NCBI GenBank assembly: GCA_937888735.1
Contig: CALASN010000023.1
Coordinates: 1 to 15,030, forward strand
Length of the DNA stretch: 15,030 bases
Origin: UBA5499 sp002426275
GTDB taxonomy: Bacteria > Bacillota > DTU084
Direction of reading: 5' to 3'
The notes under the pieces were generated by a model. The model did no database searches. It was not told the DNA's origin and worked only from the letters and a program-made list of their open reading frames with translations. Both the position numbers and the translations under genes were made by a program. Shown here piece by piece: positions 8,102 to 14,977 of this stretch (positions are counted from its first letter, which is position 1; each line of letters begins with the position of its first letter).

Positions 8102-10121
8102 CCGCAATGCTCCTTTCCGCCGCAAGATATGTCCCTACGATCCGCAATAGTTCCGCCACGCCCCAAGCTTGCGCAAAACAGCCGCAGCTATGGTGCGGCC
8201 AATCGCCTGCGAAAATTTCCGATATTTGTCCCAGCGCTCCCTGGTGATAGAAATGATCCCTGGCGGGGGTCAAAAGCAGCCACAGCTCCCGGCGAGCTTG
8301 CCCAAGGTTAGGGGCCAGGCGCGCCGCCAAATCCAGGCATGGTCCCAAAAGCCAGCTCCAAGCCGCGCCTTGATGGTAAGCGCGGTCCCTGGCGCTTTGA
8401 TTGCCGCCGTAACGCCCATGGTAATCAGGTTCCCCGGATCCCAAAGTGCGCAGGCCCGGACCGATGTAAAGCTCAGAGAGCGCAAAGGCGAGCACGGATT
8501 GGGCGATCTTCCTGCCTGTTTCAGTTTCCGGATCAAAGAGGGGAAACGGCAGGCTGAAAGCCAAAAGCTGATTGGGCCGCAGGCGCGGCTCAGAGAGCTG
8601 ATCCGCCAAATAACCGCGCTGCGCGCTCCAATAGCTACCTGCGCTTGACCGTACTTTCGCGGCCAAGGCCTCGTATTCCCAAGCCTGATCCCCAGCTAGC
8701 TGCGCAAATTGCGCGCAAATGCAAAGCGCGTTATACCAGAGAGCTTGGATCTCAATCGGCTTGTCTGCCCTGGGAGTTACCGCCAGATCTCCGACTTTCG
8801 CATCCATCCAGGTGAGCTGAGCGTCATCCATTGCTATCAGATAGTCCTCTGCCATGCCGATGCCGAAAGCTGTACCCTGACGATAATGCTCGATGATTGA
8901 GCGAATCGTAGGATAAAGCTCAAGCGCATGGTCTTTTAAAGTATATTGCCAGTACCTGTACGCAGCGTGGACGAACCACAATGGAGCGTCTACGCTGTTG
9001 TAGGCGGGCTCTGTGCCAACATCTGGGAAAACGTTTGGCAGCAAGCCATCCTTGCAATAAGCGGCAAAAGCGGAGAGGATCTCCCAGGCTTCGTCGAACC
9101 TGCCTGTGAGCATGGTAAGGCCTTCCAGGGCGATCATAGTGTCCCTGCCCCAATCGCCGAACCAGGGATAGCCGGCGATCACCGTACGCTGCCCTTCTCC
9201 CCGCCGGACGATGAAATTGTCTGCCGCCAAAACTAAATCCCGAGTCCAGGTTGCAACTTCTCCCTTACCGTCGCAGGGGATAACTGTTTTGGCTTTTTCC
9301 AAAAGCCTCTCCCTCCTGGACAGCTGGTTTTGCCACAGTTCTTCGGCAGCGCCGGGAGAAAAATTCTCTTTAAGGGCCGCGATGCTCTCCGCTTGCGGCC
9401 GAGGCACGGCAAAGGCGAAGGCTACGCTTTGCCCGGCTTCCAGGTCCACATGAAAATAGCCTGGAGAATAGAGATCTTCCCGGGCGTCCAGGCCTCGTTC
9501 CCGTTCCTCAAGGTAAAGGAACTCTTTGTACCAGACGCCGTCTTCCTGGTAGCCGGCCAGATCTGAAAGCAGATAGATGGGGGCCGCTCCAGGAAAAGCT
9601 TCAATGCCGACCCCGCTTCCGAGCCGCGTTTGGGCAAAGGGCCAATCATTCTGTCTCAGCAAATGATGAAAATTGCGATACGCGACCAAAGGCCTTACCG
9701 TAAGCCTCGCCCGGTGGCCGGACGCCAAGAGCTTATATTGGACGATGGTGAGATTCGCTTCCCGCACCATGAAAATACTTTTCTCCAGCCACTGCTCGCC
9801 AGCCCGATAAAGAAAAACAGGCCTCTTTCTGACGCTGAAGCTCTCCAGATGACGATATCCGTCCGGATGGATCACGTCCGGATGGTAAAGATTGGCTGAC
9901 AGCGCGATTCCATCCAGCGCGTCTTCCGTTTTAGCCACCGCCAGCGTCCTCTCCGCGGGCGGCGCCAGAGCGGCCATTAAAAGGCCGTGATATCTTCTGG
10001 TGTTTATGCCTGTTGCTGTCCCGGACGCATAGCCGCCCAGGCCGTTTGTCAGCAGCCATTCTCGCCTGCTTCCCTCCTGCCACTGCCACAGTTCTGATTT
10101 GCTGAGATCCAAAACAATCAT
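8082..10121 (-). CDS. Amylo-alpha-1,6-glucosidase, GH133 (glycogen debranching enzyme)
   Basis: The family removes alpha-1,6-linked glucose at branch points of glycogen-like polymers. The 679-residue product has the N-terminal domain signature WLLTNGLGGYASGTATGIN (22-40), with RRYHGLL just after. The catalytic (alpha/alpha)6-barrel spans about 285-665. It shows GYPWFGDWGRDTMIALEGL (317-335), YNSVDAPLWF (374-383), TWMDAKVGD (437-445) and YHQGAAWSWLLGP (582-594), all typical family blocks with several acidic residues suited to catalysis. I prefer the ATG at 10119-10121, with GGAGG 4 nt before it, over a GTG at 10139. It is the first gene of the five-gene operon and has a good -10 box upstream. 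No signal peptide is seen, which fits an intracellular reserve polymer as substrate. Confidence 0.93.
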   Translation of the reverse strand: MIVLDLSKSELWQWQEGSRREWLLTNGLGGYASGTATGINTRRYHGLLMAALAPPAERTLAVAKTEDALDGIALSANLYHPDVIHPDGYRHLESFSVRKRPVFLYRAGEQWLEKSIFMVREANLTIVQYKLLASGHRARLTVRPLVAYRNFHHLLRQNDWPFAQTRLGSGVGIEAFPGAAPIYLLSDLAGYQEDGVWYKEFLYLEERERGLDAREDLYSPGYFHVDLEAGQSVAFAFAVPRPQAESIAALKENFSPGAAEELWQNQLSRRERLLEKAKTVIPCDGKGEVATWTRDLVLAADNFIVRRGEGQRTVIAGYPWFGDWGRDTMIALEGLTMLTGRFDEAWEILSAFAAYCKDGLLPNVFPDVGTEPAYNSVDAPLWFVHAAYRYWQYTLKDHALELYPTIRSIIEHYRQGTAFGIGMAEDYLIAMDDAQLTWMDAKVGDLAVTPRADKPIEIQALWYNALCICAQFAQLAGDQAWEYEALAAKVRSSAGSYWSAQRGYLADQLSEPRLRPNQLLAFSLPFPLFDPETETGRKIAQSVLAFALSELYIGPGLRTLGSGEPDYHGRYGGNQSARDRAYHQGAAWSWLLGPCLDLAARLAPNLGQARRELWLLLTPARDHFYHQGALGQISEIFAGDWPHHSCGCFAQAWGVAELLRIVGTYLAAERSIADARNDA

Positions 10122-10140
10122 TCCTCCTCCGGCACCCACT

Positions 10141-10183
10141 ATTATATCCAGTTGTTCCTTTTCCTAGTTGAAGGAAAAAGGAA
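10141..10183 (-). promoter_or_regulatory. Probable promoter of the glucan/cyanophycin operon with an overlapping inverted repeat
   Basis: The minus strand reads TATAAT at 10141-10146, 19 bp before the GH133 ATG. A perfect -10 box gives a very short leader that still contains the ribosome site. No good -35 is found 16-18 bp upstream. Instead, an inverted repeat (TTCCTTTTCC at 10155-10164, GGAAAAAGGAA at 10173-10183, one bulged base) covers that position and could bind an activator or repressor. The region is shared with the divergent SpoIID-like gene. Confidence 0.45.
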
Positions 10184-10231
10184 TTCCAAGGACGAATTAT
10201 TCCAGTACAGCCTAAATAAGGAAGGTCAGCG

Positions 10232-11455
10232 ATGCGTAAATTCATTTTCACCGTTTCTTTGCTTTTACTAGCTGCACATTGTTTTGCTCAAAACGCGATT
10301 CGGGTGCGCCTGTTCGACGGCCAAGGAAAAATCGGCAGCGTGACTCTAAGCGGCGATGTTCCAGTAGTGGCGGCGCTGCCAAACGGCTTCGTCCTCTCCG
10401 ACAGCTGGACCATTCAAGCCACAGCCAGCAGCATGCTGGTGGCCACTGAATCCGCCGCCTTTGAACTCACCGGGCCCGTGGAGTTCTGGGTGGAAAGCGC
10501 GGATTCTCAAGCGAATCTTGTCACTGTAAAGGCCGGCAATATCGCCAGACGTTATCGCGGAAAAATCAACGTCAGCCTGCTGCCCCAGGATAAGGGATTG
10601 CTTGTAGTCAATAGCCTGCCCCAAGAAGAGTATCTTTATGGGGTGGTGCCAAGCGAAGTGCCATCCGGCTGGCCAGCTGAAGCCCTGAAAGCTCAGGCGC
10701 TCTTAGCCCGCACGTATAGTATCAACCACCTCAATCCCAAAGGAAACTACGATCTTGTGGACAGCACAAATTCTCAGGTTTATCTGGGCTATGATCACGA
10801 AAAGCCCTCCACAAACCGGGCTGTGGATGAAACAGCAGATCTTGTGGTGGGCTATGATAGCAAACCCGCGCCTTATGTATATTATTTCAGCACCTGCGGC
10901 GGCCAGACAGAGGACAGCGGCCAGATTTGGAGCGCCAAAGTCCCCTACTTGGTCCCCGTAAGCTGCAGCGAGCAGCCGGCTGAGGATTTGTCCAGCGAAG
11001 AGGCTGTGCAAAAATATTTTGCCACACCTTTGGAGTCTTATTGCGCCCGTTCTTCTTCCTCTCGCTGGGAGGTACGCCTGACGGCTCAGGATCTAAAACC
11101 GCTGCTGCCGCAGGGAGCAGAACTGCTGGATCTGAAGGTTACCCGACGTTCCCCCGGCGGAGCCGCTGTGGAGATTACTCTCTGCACAACCCAAGGCGAA
11201 AAAAAAATAACCGGAGACACCAATGTCCGCAGGCAGCTGGGGAAAAATGGGCAAACGCTGCGGAGCAGCTTCTTTGCTCTGGAAAAAGTGCCAGCTGAGG
11301 ATAATGCCACAGAATATCTGCTGCGCGGTGGAGGCTGGGGCCACAGAGTAGGGGTTTGCCAGTGGGGAATGGAAGGAATGGCAAGGCAAGGAGCCAGCGC
11401 TTCTGAAATCTTGAGTCACTTTCTGCCTGGAACAGAAATCATCACCTGCCAGTAA
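10232..11455 (+). CDS. SpoIID/LytB-domain secreted protein (probable peptidoglycan lytic transglycosylase)
   Basis: 407 residues with an N-terminal signal peptide: basic MRK, a hydrophobic core FIFTVSLLLLAA, and a likely cut after residue 19 (CFA|Q). The SpoIID core starts near 110. VVPSEVPSGWP (138-148) contains the acidic residue (Glu142) that matches the catalytic glutamate of SpoIID. ALKAQALLARTY (151-162) and YYFSTCGG (217-224) follow, and a C-terminal GGGWGHRVGVCQWGMEGMA (366-384) is the usual end block. The family cleaves glycan strands whose stem peptides have been removed, and SpoIID does this during engulfment. Whether this copy is the sporulation protein or a LytB-like paralogue is open; neither spoIIR nor spoIIIA neighbours are present. 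The ribosome site AAGGAAGG lies 6 nt before the ATG. It is transcribed away from the storage operon. Confidence 0.9.
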   Translation: MRKFIFTVSLLLLAAHCFAQNAIRVRLFDGQGKIGSVTLSGDVPVVAALPNGFVLSDSWTIQATASSMLVATESAAFELTGPVEFWVESADSQANLVTVKAGNIARRYRGKINVSLLPQDKGLLVVNSLPQEEYLYGVVPSEVPSGWPAEALKAQALLARTYSINHLNPKGNYDLVDSTNSQVYLGYDHEKPSTNRAVDETADLVVGYDSKPAPYVYYFSTCGGQTEDSGQIWSAKVPYLVPVSCSEQPAEDLSSEEAVQKYFATPLESYCARSSSSRWEVRLTAQDLKPLLPQGAELLDLKVTRRSPGGAAVEITLCTTQGEKKITGDTNVRRQLGKNGQTLRSSFFALEKVPAEDNATEYLLRGGGWGHRVGVCQWGMEGMARQGASASEILSHFLPGTEIITCQ

Positions 11456-11468
11456 TTTCTTGACAAAA

Positions 11469-11504
11469 GGAAGCTCCCCGTCGTACTCTGCGCGGGGAGC
11501 TTCC
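11469..11504. terminator. Bidirectional intrinsic terminator
   Basis: A perfect 12-bp stem (GGAAGCTCCCCG at 11469-11480, CGGGGAGCTTCC at 11493-11504) with a 12-nt loop lies 13 nt after the SpoIID-like stop. On the plus strand it is followed only by CTTC, a weak tail. On the minus strand it is followed by TTTTGTC, a better tail. It probably ends the SpoIID-like transcript, and once ended a minus-strand gene whose remnant stops 8 nt before it. Confidence 0.75.
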
Positions 11505-11512
11505 CTTCAAAC

Positions 11513-11683
11513 CTAGAAGTAACCTTTCACCATCTGGACAGAGGCGCTGATCGGATACCAAACGCAAATCAGCTTCAGAGCTAGCAAAGCACCATCAGCG
11601 TCTCTGCCATTGCCTTATATCAGTTCAATTTCGGTAAGCGGCTGCTCTACATAGGGGCAGAAGTTTTCACTGTCCAGTATAGA
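11513..11683 (-). pseudogene. 3' remnant of an unrecognised minus-strand gene with an in-frame stop
   Basis: From 11683 down to a TAG at 11513-11515 one minus-strand frame reads like protein except for one TAA at 11615-11617. Before the stop it gives about 21 residues (LDSENFCPYVEQPLTEIELI). After it come 33 residues that end ALKLICVWYPISASVQMV plus KGYF. The terminator at 11469-11504 lies 8 nt past the final stop and has its better T-tract in this orientation, as expected for a real gene end. A TGA at 11684-11686 closes the frame upstream, and the AT-rich sequence beyond does not look coding. I do not recognise the protein. It could also be chance: 55 codons with one stop are not rare. Confidence 0.4.
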
Positions 11684-11887
11684 TCATACTAGCATCAAAT
11701 AAAGTGAGAGCAGAAAAAATAAACAACGAAAAATGAGTAAAAAAATTCCCAGGAGACTTTAATAATGTCACCTGGAATATAGTCAATCGTTTCATTCTAT
11801 TGCAATCTCCCCAGAATTTGAGAGAACAAAATTACGCTCCATGCTTCCCTGAATATAGCGTTTGTTCACACATGCGCACGGCAAACT
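11684..11887. other. AT-rich intergenic stretch without recognised gene
   Basis: This stretch has clearly lower GC than its neighbours and many A-runs. Apart from the orphan hairpin at 11739-11777 I see no gene, promoter pair or repeat. A 42-codon frame on the minus strand (11667-11795) crosses the hairpin and is not supported. Confidence 0.4.
11739..11777 (-). terminator. Imperfect hairpin followed by a T-run (orphan intrinsic terminator)
   Basis: Read on the minus strand, TTCCAGGTGAC (11767-11777) can pair with GTCTCCTGGGAA (11746-11757) around a 9-nt AT-rich loop, with one mismatch and one bulge. A run of seven T follows at 11739-11745. The upstream isomerase gene already has a stronger terminator at 11888-11924. 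This one could be a backup, or could end a short RNA starting between 11778 and 11887. No promoter was found for such an RNA. Confidence 0.4.
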
Positions 11888-11924
11888 AAAAAAAGGGATT
11901 AAGCGCGCTCGACGCCTAATCCCT
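11888..11924 (-). terminator. Strong Rho-independent terminator of the lacI operon
   Basis: On the minus strand AGGGATTA (11917-11924) pairs with TAATCCCT (11894-11901). The stem is extended by a GGCG/CGCT segment with one G-U pair, around a 7-nt loop, and a run of T follows at 11888-11894. It lies 6 nt beyond the isomerase stop codon. Confidence 0.88.
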
Positions 11925-11930
11925 CGTCTC

Positions 11931-12764
11931 TTAATTGTAGCTTATGCCCAAGTTATCCAAAATCTTTTTCAAAGCCCGGACCGCGACGCCGAAACTTTCC
12001 GGTCCTGTGAAGCCGCGGCTTTTTCCTGCCACAGTCAAATGCGGCTCTAAGGAGAGAAAGCCGTTGAAACCGCTTTTCTGTAGTTCCGCCAGAATCTCCG
12101 GCACTCCGCCGTCGCCTTCTCCGGCCGGAACCACCTTACCGTCCGCGAGATGCGCATCTTTGATGTGCATGTAGCGGATAAAGGGCTTAAGTTTGCCGAA
12201 GCAGTCGGTAAAAGGCTTTTGCCCCACCTGCACGAAGTTTGCGGGATCAAAGATGGCGCCGAAATTATCCGCCTTGATGTTGGCCAAAAGATCCAGGCAG
12301 CGATCGCCTATATCCCCGTAGATCTCTTTCTCATTCTCATGGAGAATCGTGATCCGGGGCGCTTCCATTTTTGCTACGGCCAGCATGGTGCGCATCCGGT
12401 TGTGTACCTTCTGCCGATAATCCTCGGCCTTTTCTCCCTGCGGAATGTAAAAAGAAAAGATGCGAATGAACGGAGCATTCAGCCTTTGCGCGATCTCAAG
12501 GAGCCTGCGCAGGTCCGCCAGATGCGCTTCAAAATCGTCATTGATCCCGATCTTCCCTAAGGGTGAACCGATGGCCGAGACGCCGACGCCAGCCTTGTCT
12601 AAGGCCTGTCTGACGGTTTCCACCTCAGAGTCCGAAAGATCTTTGACGTTTTTATCCCAGACGCTTCTCAGCTCCAGATGCCTGATGCCATGCTCTGCCA
12701 GCACGGACAGCTGTTCGGATAAGTCCGCCGAGATCTCATCGGCAAACGCGCTTAAGGTAACCAT
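11931..12764 (-). CDS. Sugar phosphate isomerase/epimerase family protein (xylose isomerase-like TIM barrel)
   Basis: 277-residue AP endonuclease-2/xylose isomerase-like TIM barrel, a family of metal-dependent sugar, ketose and inositol-derivative isomerases, epimerases and dehydratases. It opens with LSAFADEIS (4-12). The four expected metal ligands can be assigned to the Glu in LHENEKEIYG, the Asp in IFDPANFVQVG, the His in YMHIKDAH and the Glu in LSLEPHL near the C-terminus. The ATG at 12762-12764 follows the dehydrogenase TAA by one base, and GGAGG lies inside the last codons of that gene, so the two are translationally coupled. The pairing with a Gfo/Idh/MocA dehydrogenase is common in inositol and keto-sugar catabolism. 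The substrate is not predictable here. The gene ends at a strong terminator and is the last in its operon. Confidence 0.88.
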   Translation of the reverse strand: MVTLSAFADEISADLSEQLSVLAEHGIRHLELRSVWDKNVKDLSDSEVETVRQALDKAGVGVSAIGSPLGKIGINDDFEAHLADLRRLLEIAQRLNAPFIRIFSFYIPQGEKAEDYRQKVHNRMRTMLAVAKMEAPRITILHENEKEIYGDIGDRCLDLLANIKADNFGAIFDPANFVQVGQKPFTDCFGKLKPFIRYMHIKDAHLADGKVVPAGEGDGGVPEILAELQKSGFNGFLSLEPHLTVAGKSRGFTGPESFGVAVRALKKILDNLGISYN

Positions 12765-12765
12765 C

Positions 12766-13797
12766 TTATTTTCCTCCCAGTTTCACTGGTTTGCCGGTTC
12801 TGGCTGACTGGTAAAGGGCGATGATGATCTCCAGGGGTTTTCTGCCTTCTTCGCCGTTTACCAAAGGCTCGCGGTCTTCACGGATGGCGGCGACAAAATC
12901 TTCCAGCTGCCTCTGGTGAGATGAATATCCGATCTGCGCGCTGCCTGCGCCCTCTACTTTTTCTCGAGCGCTGCCTTCAGAGCCAGCTTCGCTTTTCAGC
13001 TTCCACTCCACGATCTTATCCGCTTCCATGATCACGCTGCCCCCGCTGCCGTAAATATCGAGTCTGGTGTAGAAGCCGGGGTAGGCCGTGGTGTTGCCTT
13101 CGATGATGCCGATGGCGCCGGAACGGAACTTAACTGACGCCACCGCAATATCTTCCACCTCGATCCGGACGTGATCCCGCGTCGCGCAGTACGCAAAGAT
13201 CTCCTCAACCGGTCCCATCACATACTGGAGCAAGTCCACGTAGTGGACGGATTGGTTCATGATGGCTCCGCCGCCGTCTAACTCCCAGGTGCCTCTCCAG
13301 TCGCCGCTGTCATAATATTCCTGGGAACGGTACCATTTGGTGTGAGAGCCGCCAAAGTTCAGCTGCCCCAATTTCCCTTCATTGATCGCTCCTTTAAGCT
13401 TGAGCATCGCATCGTCGAATCTGTGCTGAGAGATGACGGCCAGCTTTACCCCCGCCTCTTTGGCGGCGCTAATCAAGGCGTCGGCGTGTTCCAAAGAAAC
13501 GTCGATGGGCTTTTCCACTACCACATGTTTGCCGGCTTTGGCCACCTGAACGCCGACTTCCGCGTGCAGGCCGCTGGGAGTAGTGACGCAGACCGCATCC
13601 AGATCGTCTCTTTGCAGCATCTTGGATAGATCCGTGTAGTAGTCGACGCCGTATTTTTTGCCGAACGCTTCCGCTTTTTCCGGAACGATGTCGCAAGCGG
13701 CCACCAGTTTCGCGCCTTCGATCTCAGCTATCGATTCGGCGTGGTTGGGCGCGATTACCCCGCAACCTACAATTCCAAAATTGATTTCCTTCTTCAC
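12766..13797 (-). CDS. Gfo/Idh/MocA family NAD(P)-dependent dehydrogenase
   Basis: 343 residues. The N-terminal Rossmann domain begins FGIVGCGVIAPNHAESI (7-23), with an acidic residue (Asp36) after the second strand, where NAD would bind. The family hallmark EKP is at 95-97, where the Lys is usually catalytic. The C-terminal alpha/beta domain includes GGGAIMNQSVHYVDL (175-189), whose His185 is the expected active-site residue. Members oxidise or reduce sugars, inositols or their derivatives. The start is GTG at 13795-13797 with GGGAGGG upstream; no in-frame ATG is nearby. It lies 14 nt after lacI and 1 nt before the isomerase gene, so it is the middle gene of a three-gene operon. Family membership is certain; the substrate is unknown. 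Confidence 0.93.
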   Translation of the reverse strand: MKKEINFGIVGCGVIAPNHAESIAEIEGAKLVAACDIVPEKAEAFGKKYGVDYYTDLSKMLQRDDLDAVCVTTPSGLHAEVGVQVAKAGKHVVVEKPIDVSLEHADALISAAKEAGVKLAVISQHRFDDAMLKLKGAINEGKLGQLNFGGSHTKWYRSQEYYDSGDWRGTWELDGGGAIMNQSVHYVDLLQYVMGPVEEIFAYCATRDHVRIEVEDIAVASVKFRSGAIGIIEGNTTAYPGFYTRLDIYGSGGSVIMEADKIVEWKLKSEAGSEGSAREKVEGAGSAQIGYSSHQRQLEDFVAAIREDREPLVNGEEGRKPLEIIIALYQSARTGKPVKLGGK

Positions 13798-13811
13798 TAT
13801 GTTCCCTCCCT

Positions 13812-14825
13812 TTATTTTATCCGCCCTGTGGAGGCACGGATAACTAACTCTGTTTCCAGTTCCACCAGCTGCAATTCTTTTTCTCCCGCCAGTTGCCTGA
13901 GCAAAAGCTGACTCGCAGCCTGGGCTATCTGCTTCACCGGCTGGCGGACCACGGTCAGCGGCGGATCCATCAGCGCCGCAATCTCGCTGTCCTCAAAACC
14001 CACCAGGGAAACATCCTCCCCCACTCTGTAGCCGCGCTCTTTCAGCTCTCCTAAGGCGCCCAGCGCCATCAGATGACTTACCACGATCAGCGCGGTGGGC
14101 GGCCGGGGGCTTTGCCATAAGCGTCTCACAGCCTCCCTACCACCATCCACTTGCAGATTTCCCGCCACCACCAGGTCCGGGTCAGCCGGCAAGTTATGAG
14201 CGGCAAGGGCCGCTCGCCAGCCCCGGCGGCGGGTTTGGCGAGTGCCAGCAACCAGGCCGTCGATAAAGCCGATCCTGCGATGCCCCAGACTGATTAAATG
14301 TTCGGCAGCCTGATACGCTCCCTTGTATGTATTCACATGCACCTGGCTGGTATTCTGAAAATGGCTGCCAAAGGCAACCGTACAAATACCATACGCTTTC
14401 AGCTTATCAATGTTCTCCTGGTTAATCGCATTGTCTTGGGGCTTCGTCCTGGTGCTGCTGAAGACGACCCCGTCCACGCGCCTTGAGATGAGCGTTTCCA
14501 CGTGCTGGCATTCCTTTTCGATCTGCCGCTTGGTATTGCAGAGGAAAACGCTGTAGCCCTCTTCAGACAGACGAGCGCCAATCTCGTCGGCGATCTGGGT
14601 ATAGAAAAAATTAGTGATGCTGGGAATGAGCAGCGCGATGGTTTTGGTCGTCTTCTTGGTAAGGCTCTGGGCGATAGTATTGGGCTTATAACCTAATTCC
14701 GACGCCAGAGACAAAATGCGCAGACGAGTCTCTTCCCTCACAGGATGGTCGGCGCCTGCCAGGACTCTGGAAACTGTGGCCGCTGAAACACCCGCCGCCT
14801 TGGCAATATCGTAAATAGTAGCCAT
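13812..14825 (-). CDS. LacI-family transcriptional regulator
   Basis: 337 residues. The N-terminal DNA-binding domain has the LacI helix-turn-helix IYDIAKAAGVSAATVSRVL (4-22), the conserved ELGYKPN (43-49) and a hinge helix around IAQSL (51-55). A periplasmic-binding-protein-like sensor domain starts at KTIALLIPSITNFFY (61-75) and runs to the end. Such regulators bind a sugar or sugar phosphate and release, or occasionally gain, DNA affinity. The ATG at 14823-14825 has GGAGG 4 nt before it. It is the first gene of its own operon, with a palindrome typical of LacI sites between promoter and start, so autoregulation is likely. The inducer is probably the substrate or an intermediate of the two downstream enzymes. 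Confidence 0.95.
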   Translation of the reverse strand: MATIYDIAKAAGVSAATVSRVLAGADHPVREETRLRILSLASELGYKPNTIAQSLTKKTTKTIALLIPSITNFFYTQIADEIGARLSEEGYSVFLCNTKRQIEKECQHVETLISRRVDGVVFSSTRTKPQDNAINQENIDKLKAYGICTVAFGSHFQNTSQVHVNTYKGAYQAAEHLISLGHRRIGFIDGLVAGTRQTRRRGWRAALAAHNLPADPDLVVAGNLQVDGGREAVRRLWQSPRPPTALIVVSHLMALGALGELKERGYRVGEDVSLVGFEDSEIAALMDPPLTVVRQPVKQIAQAASQLLLRQLAGEKELQLVELETELVIRASTGRIK

Positions 14826-14842
14826 TTTACCTCCGTTTAGGC

Positions 14843-14850
14843 AACCGGTT
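14843..14850. promoter_or_regulatory. Putative LacI-family operator AACCGGTT
   Basis: A perfect 8-bp palindrome with a central CG, the hallmark of LacI-family operators, sits in GCAACCGGTTTC. It lies about 10 bp past the expected transcription start and 18 bp before the lacI start codon. Binding there would block transcription of the whole operon by its own first gene product. Confidence 0.55.
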
Positions 14851-14865
14851 TCTTTTTACGTCTCT

Positions 14866-14894
14866 ATTATAACTGAGGCGGAACGAAAAATCAA
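14866..14894 (-). promoter_or_regulatory. Sigma-A promoter of the lacI operon
   Basis: The minus strand reads TTGATT (14889-14894), a 17-bp spacer, then TATAAT (14866-14871). The spacing is ideal, the -10 is perfect and the -35 matches 4 of 6. Transcription should start near 14859, about 35 nt before the lacI ATG. Confidence 0.75.
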
Positions 14895-14977
14895 CCGCAG
14901 AAAAATTTATCCTAGCTATCCCTATTTTGAGGTTGGTGTAAAGTTATCGTAGGTGGGTATTACACAATTAGGAAAAG

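Noticed and set aside
11460..11489. TTGACA box after the SpoIID-like gene
   Set aside because: No acceptable -10 follows at 16-18 bp and the region is the terminator stem.
11667..11795. 42-codon minus-strand frame with a hydrophobic segment
   Set aside because: There is no well-spaced ribosome site, the frame runs through a hairpin and T-run, and composition follows the AT-rich background. Kept only as a remote possibility.
14935..14965. GTGTAA/TTACAC inverted repeat
   Set aside because: Arms of only 6 bp with a loop of about 20 nt in AT-rich DNA, expected by chance.
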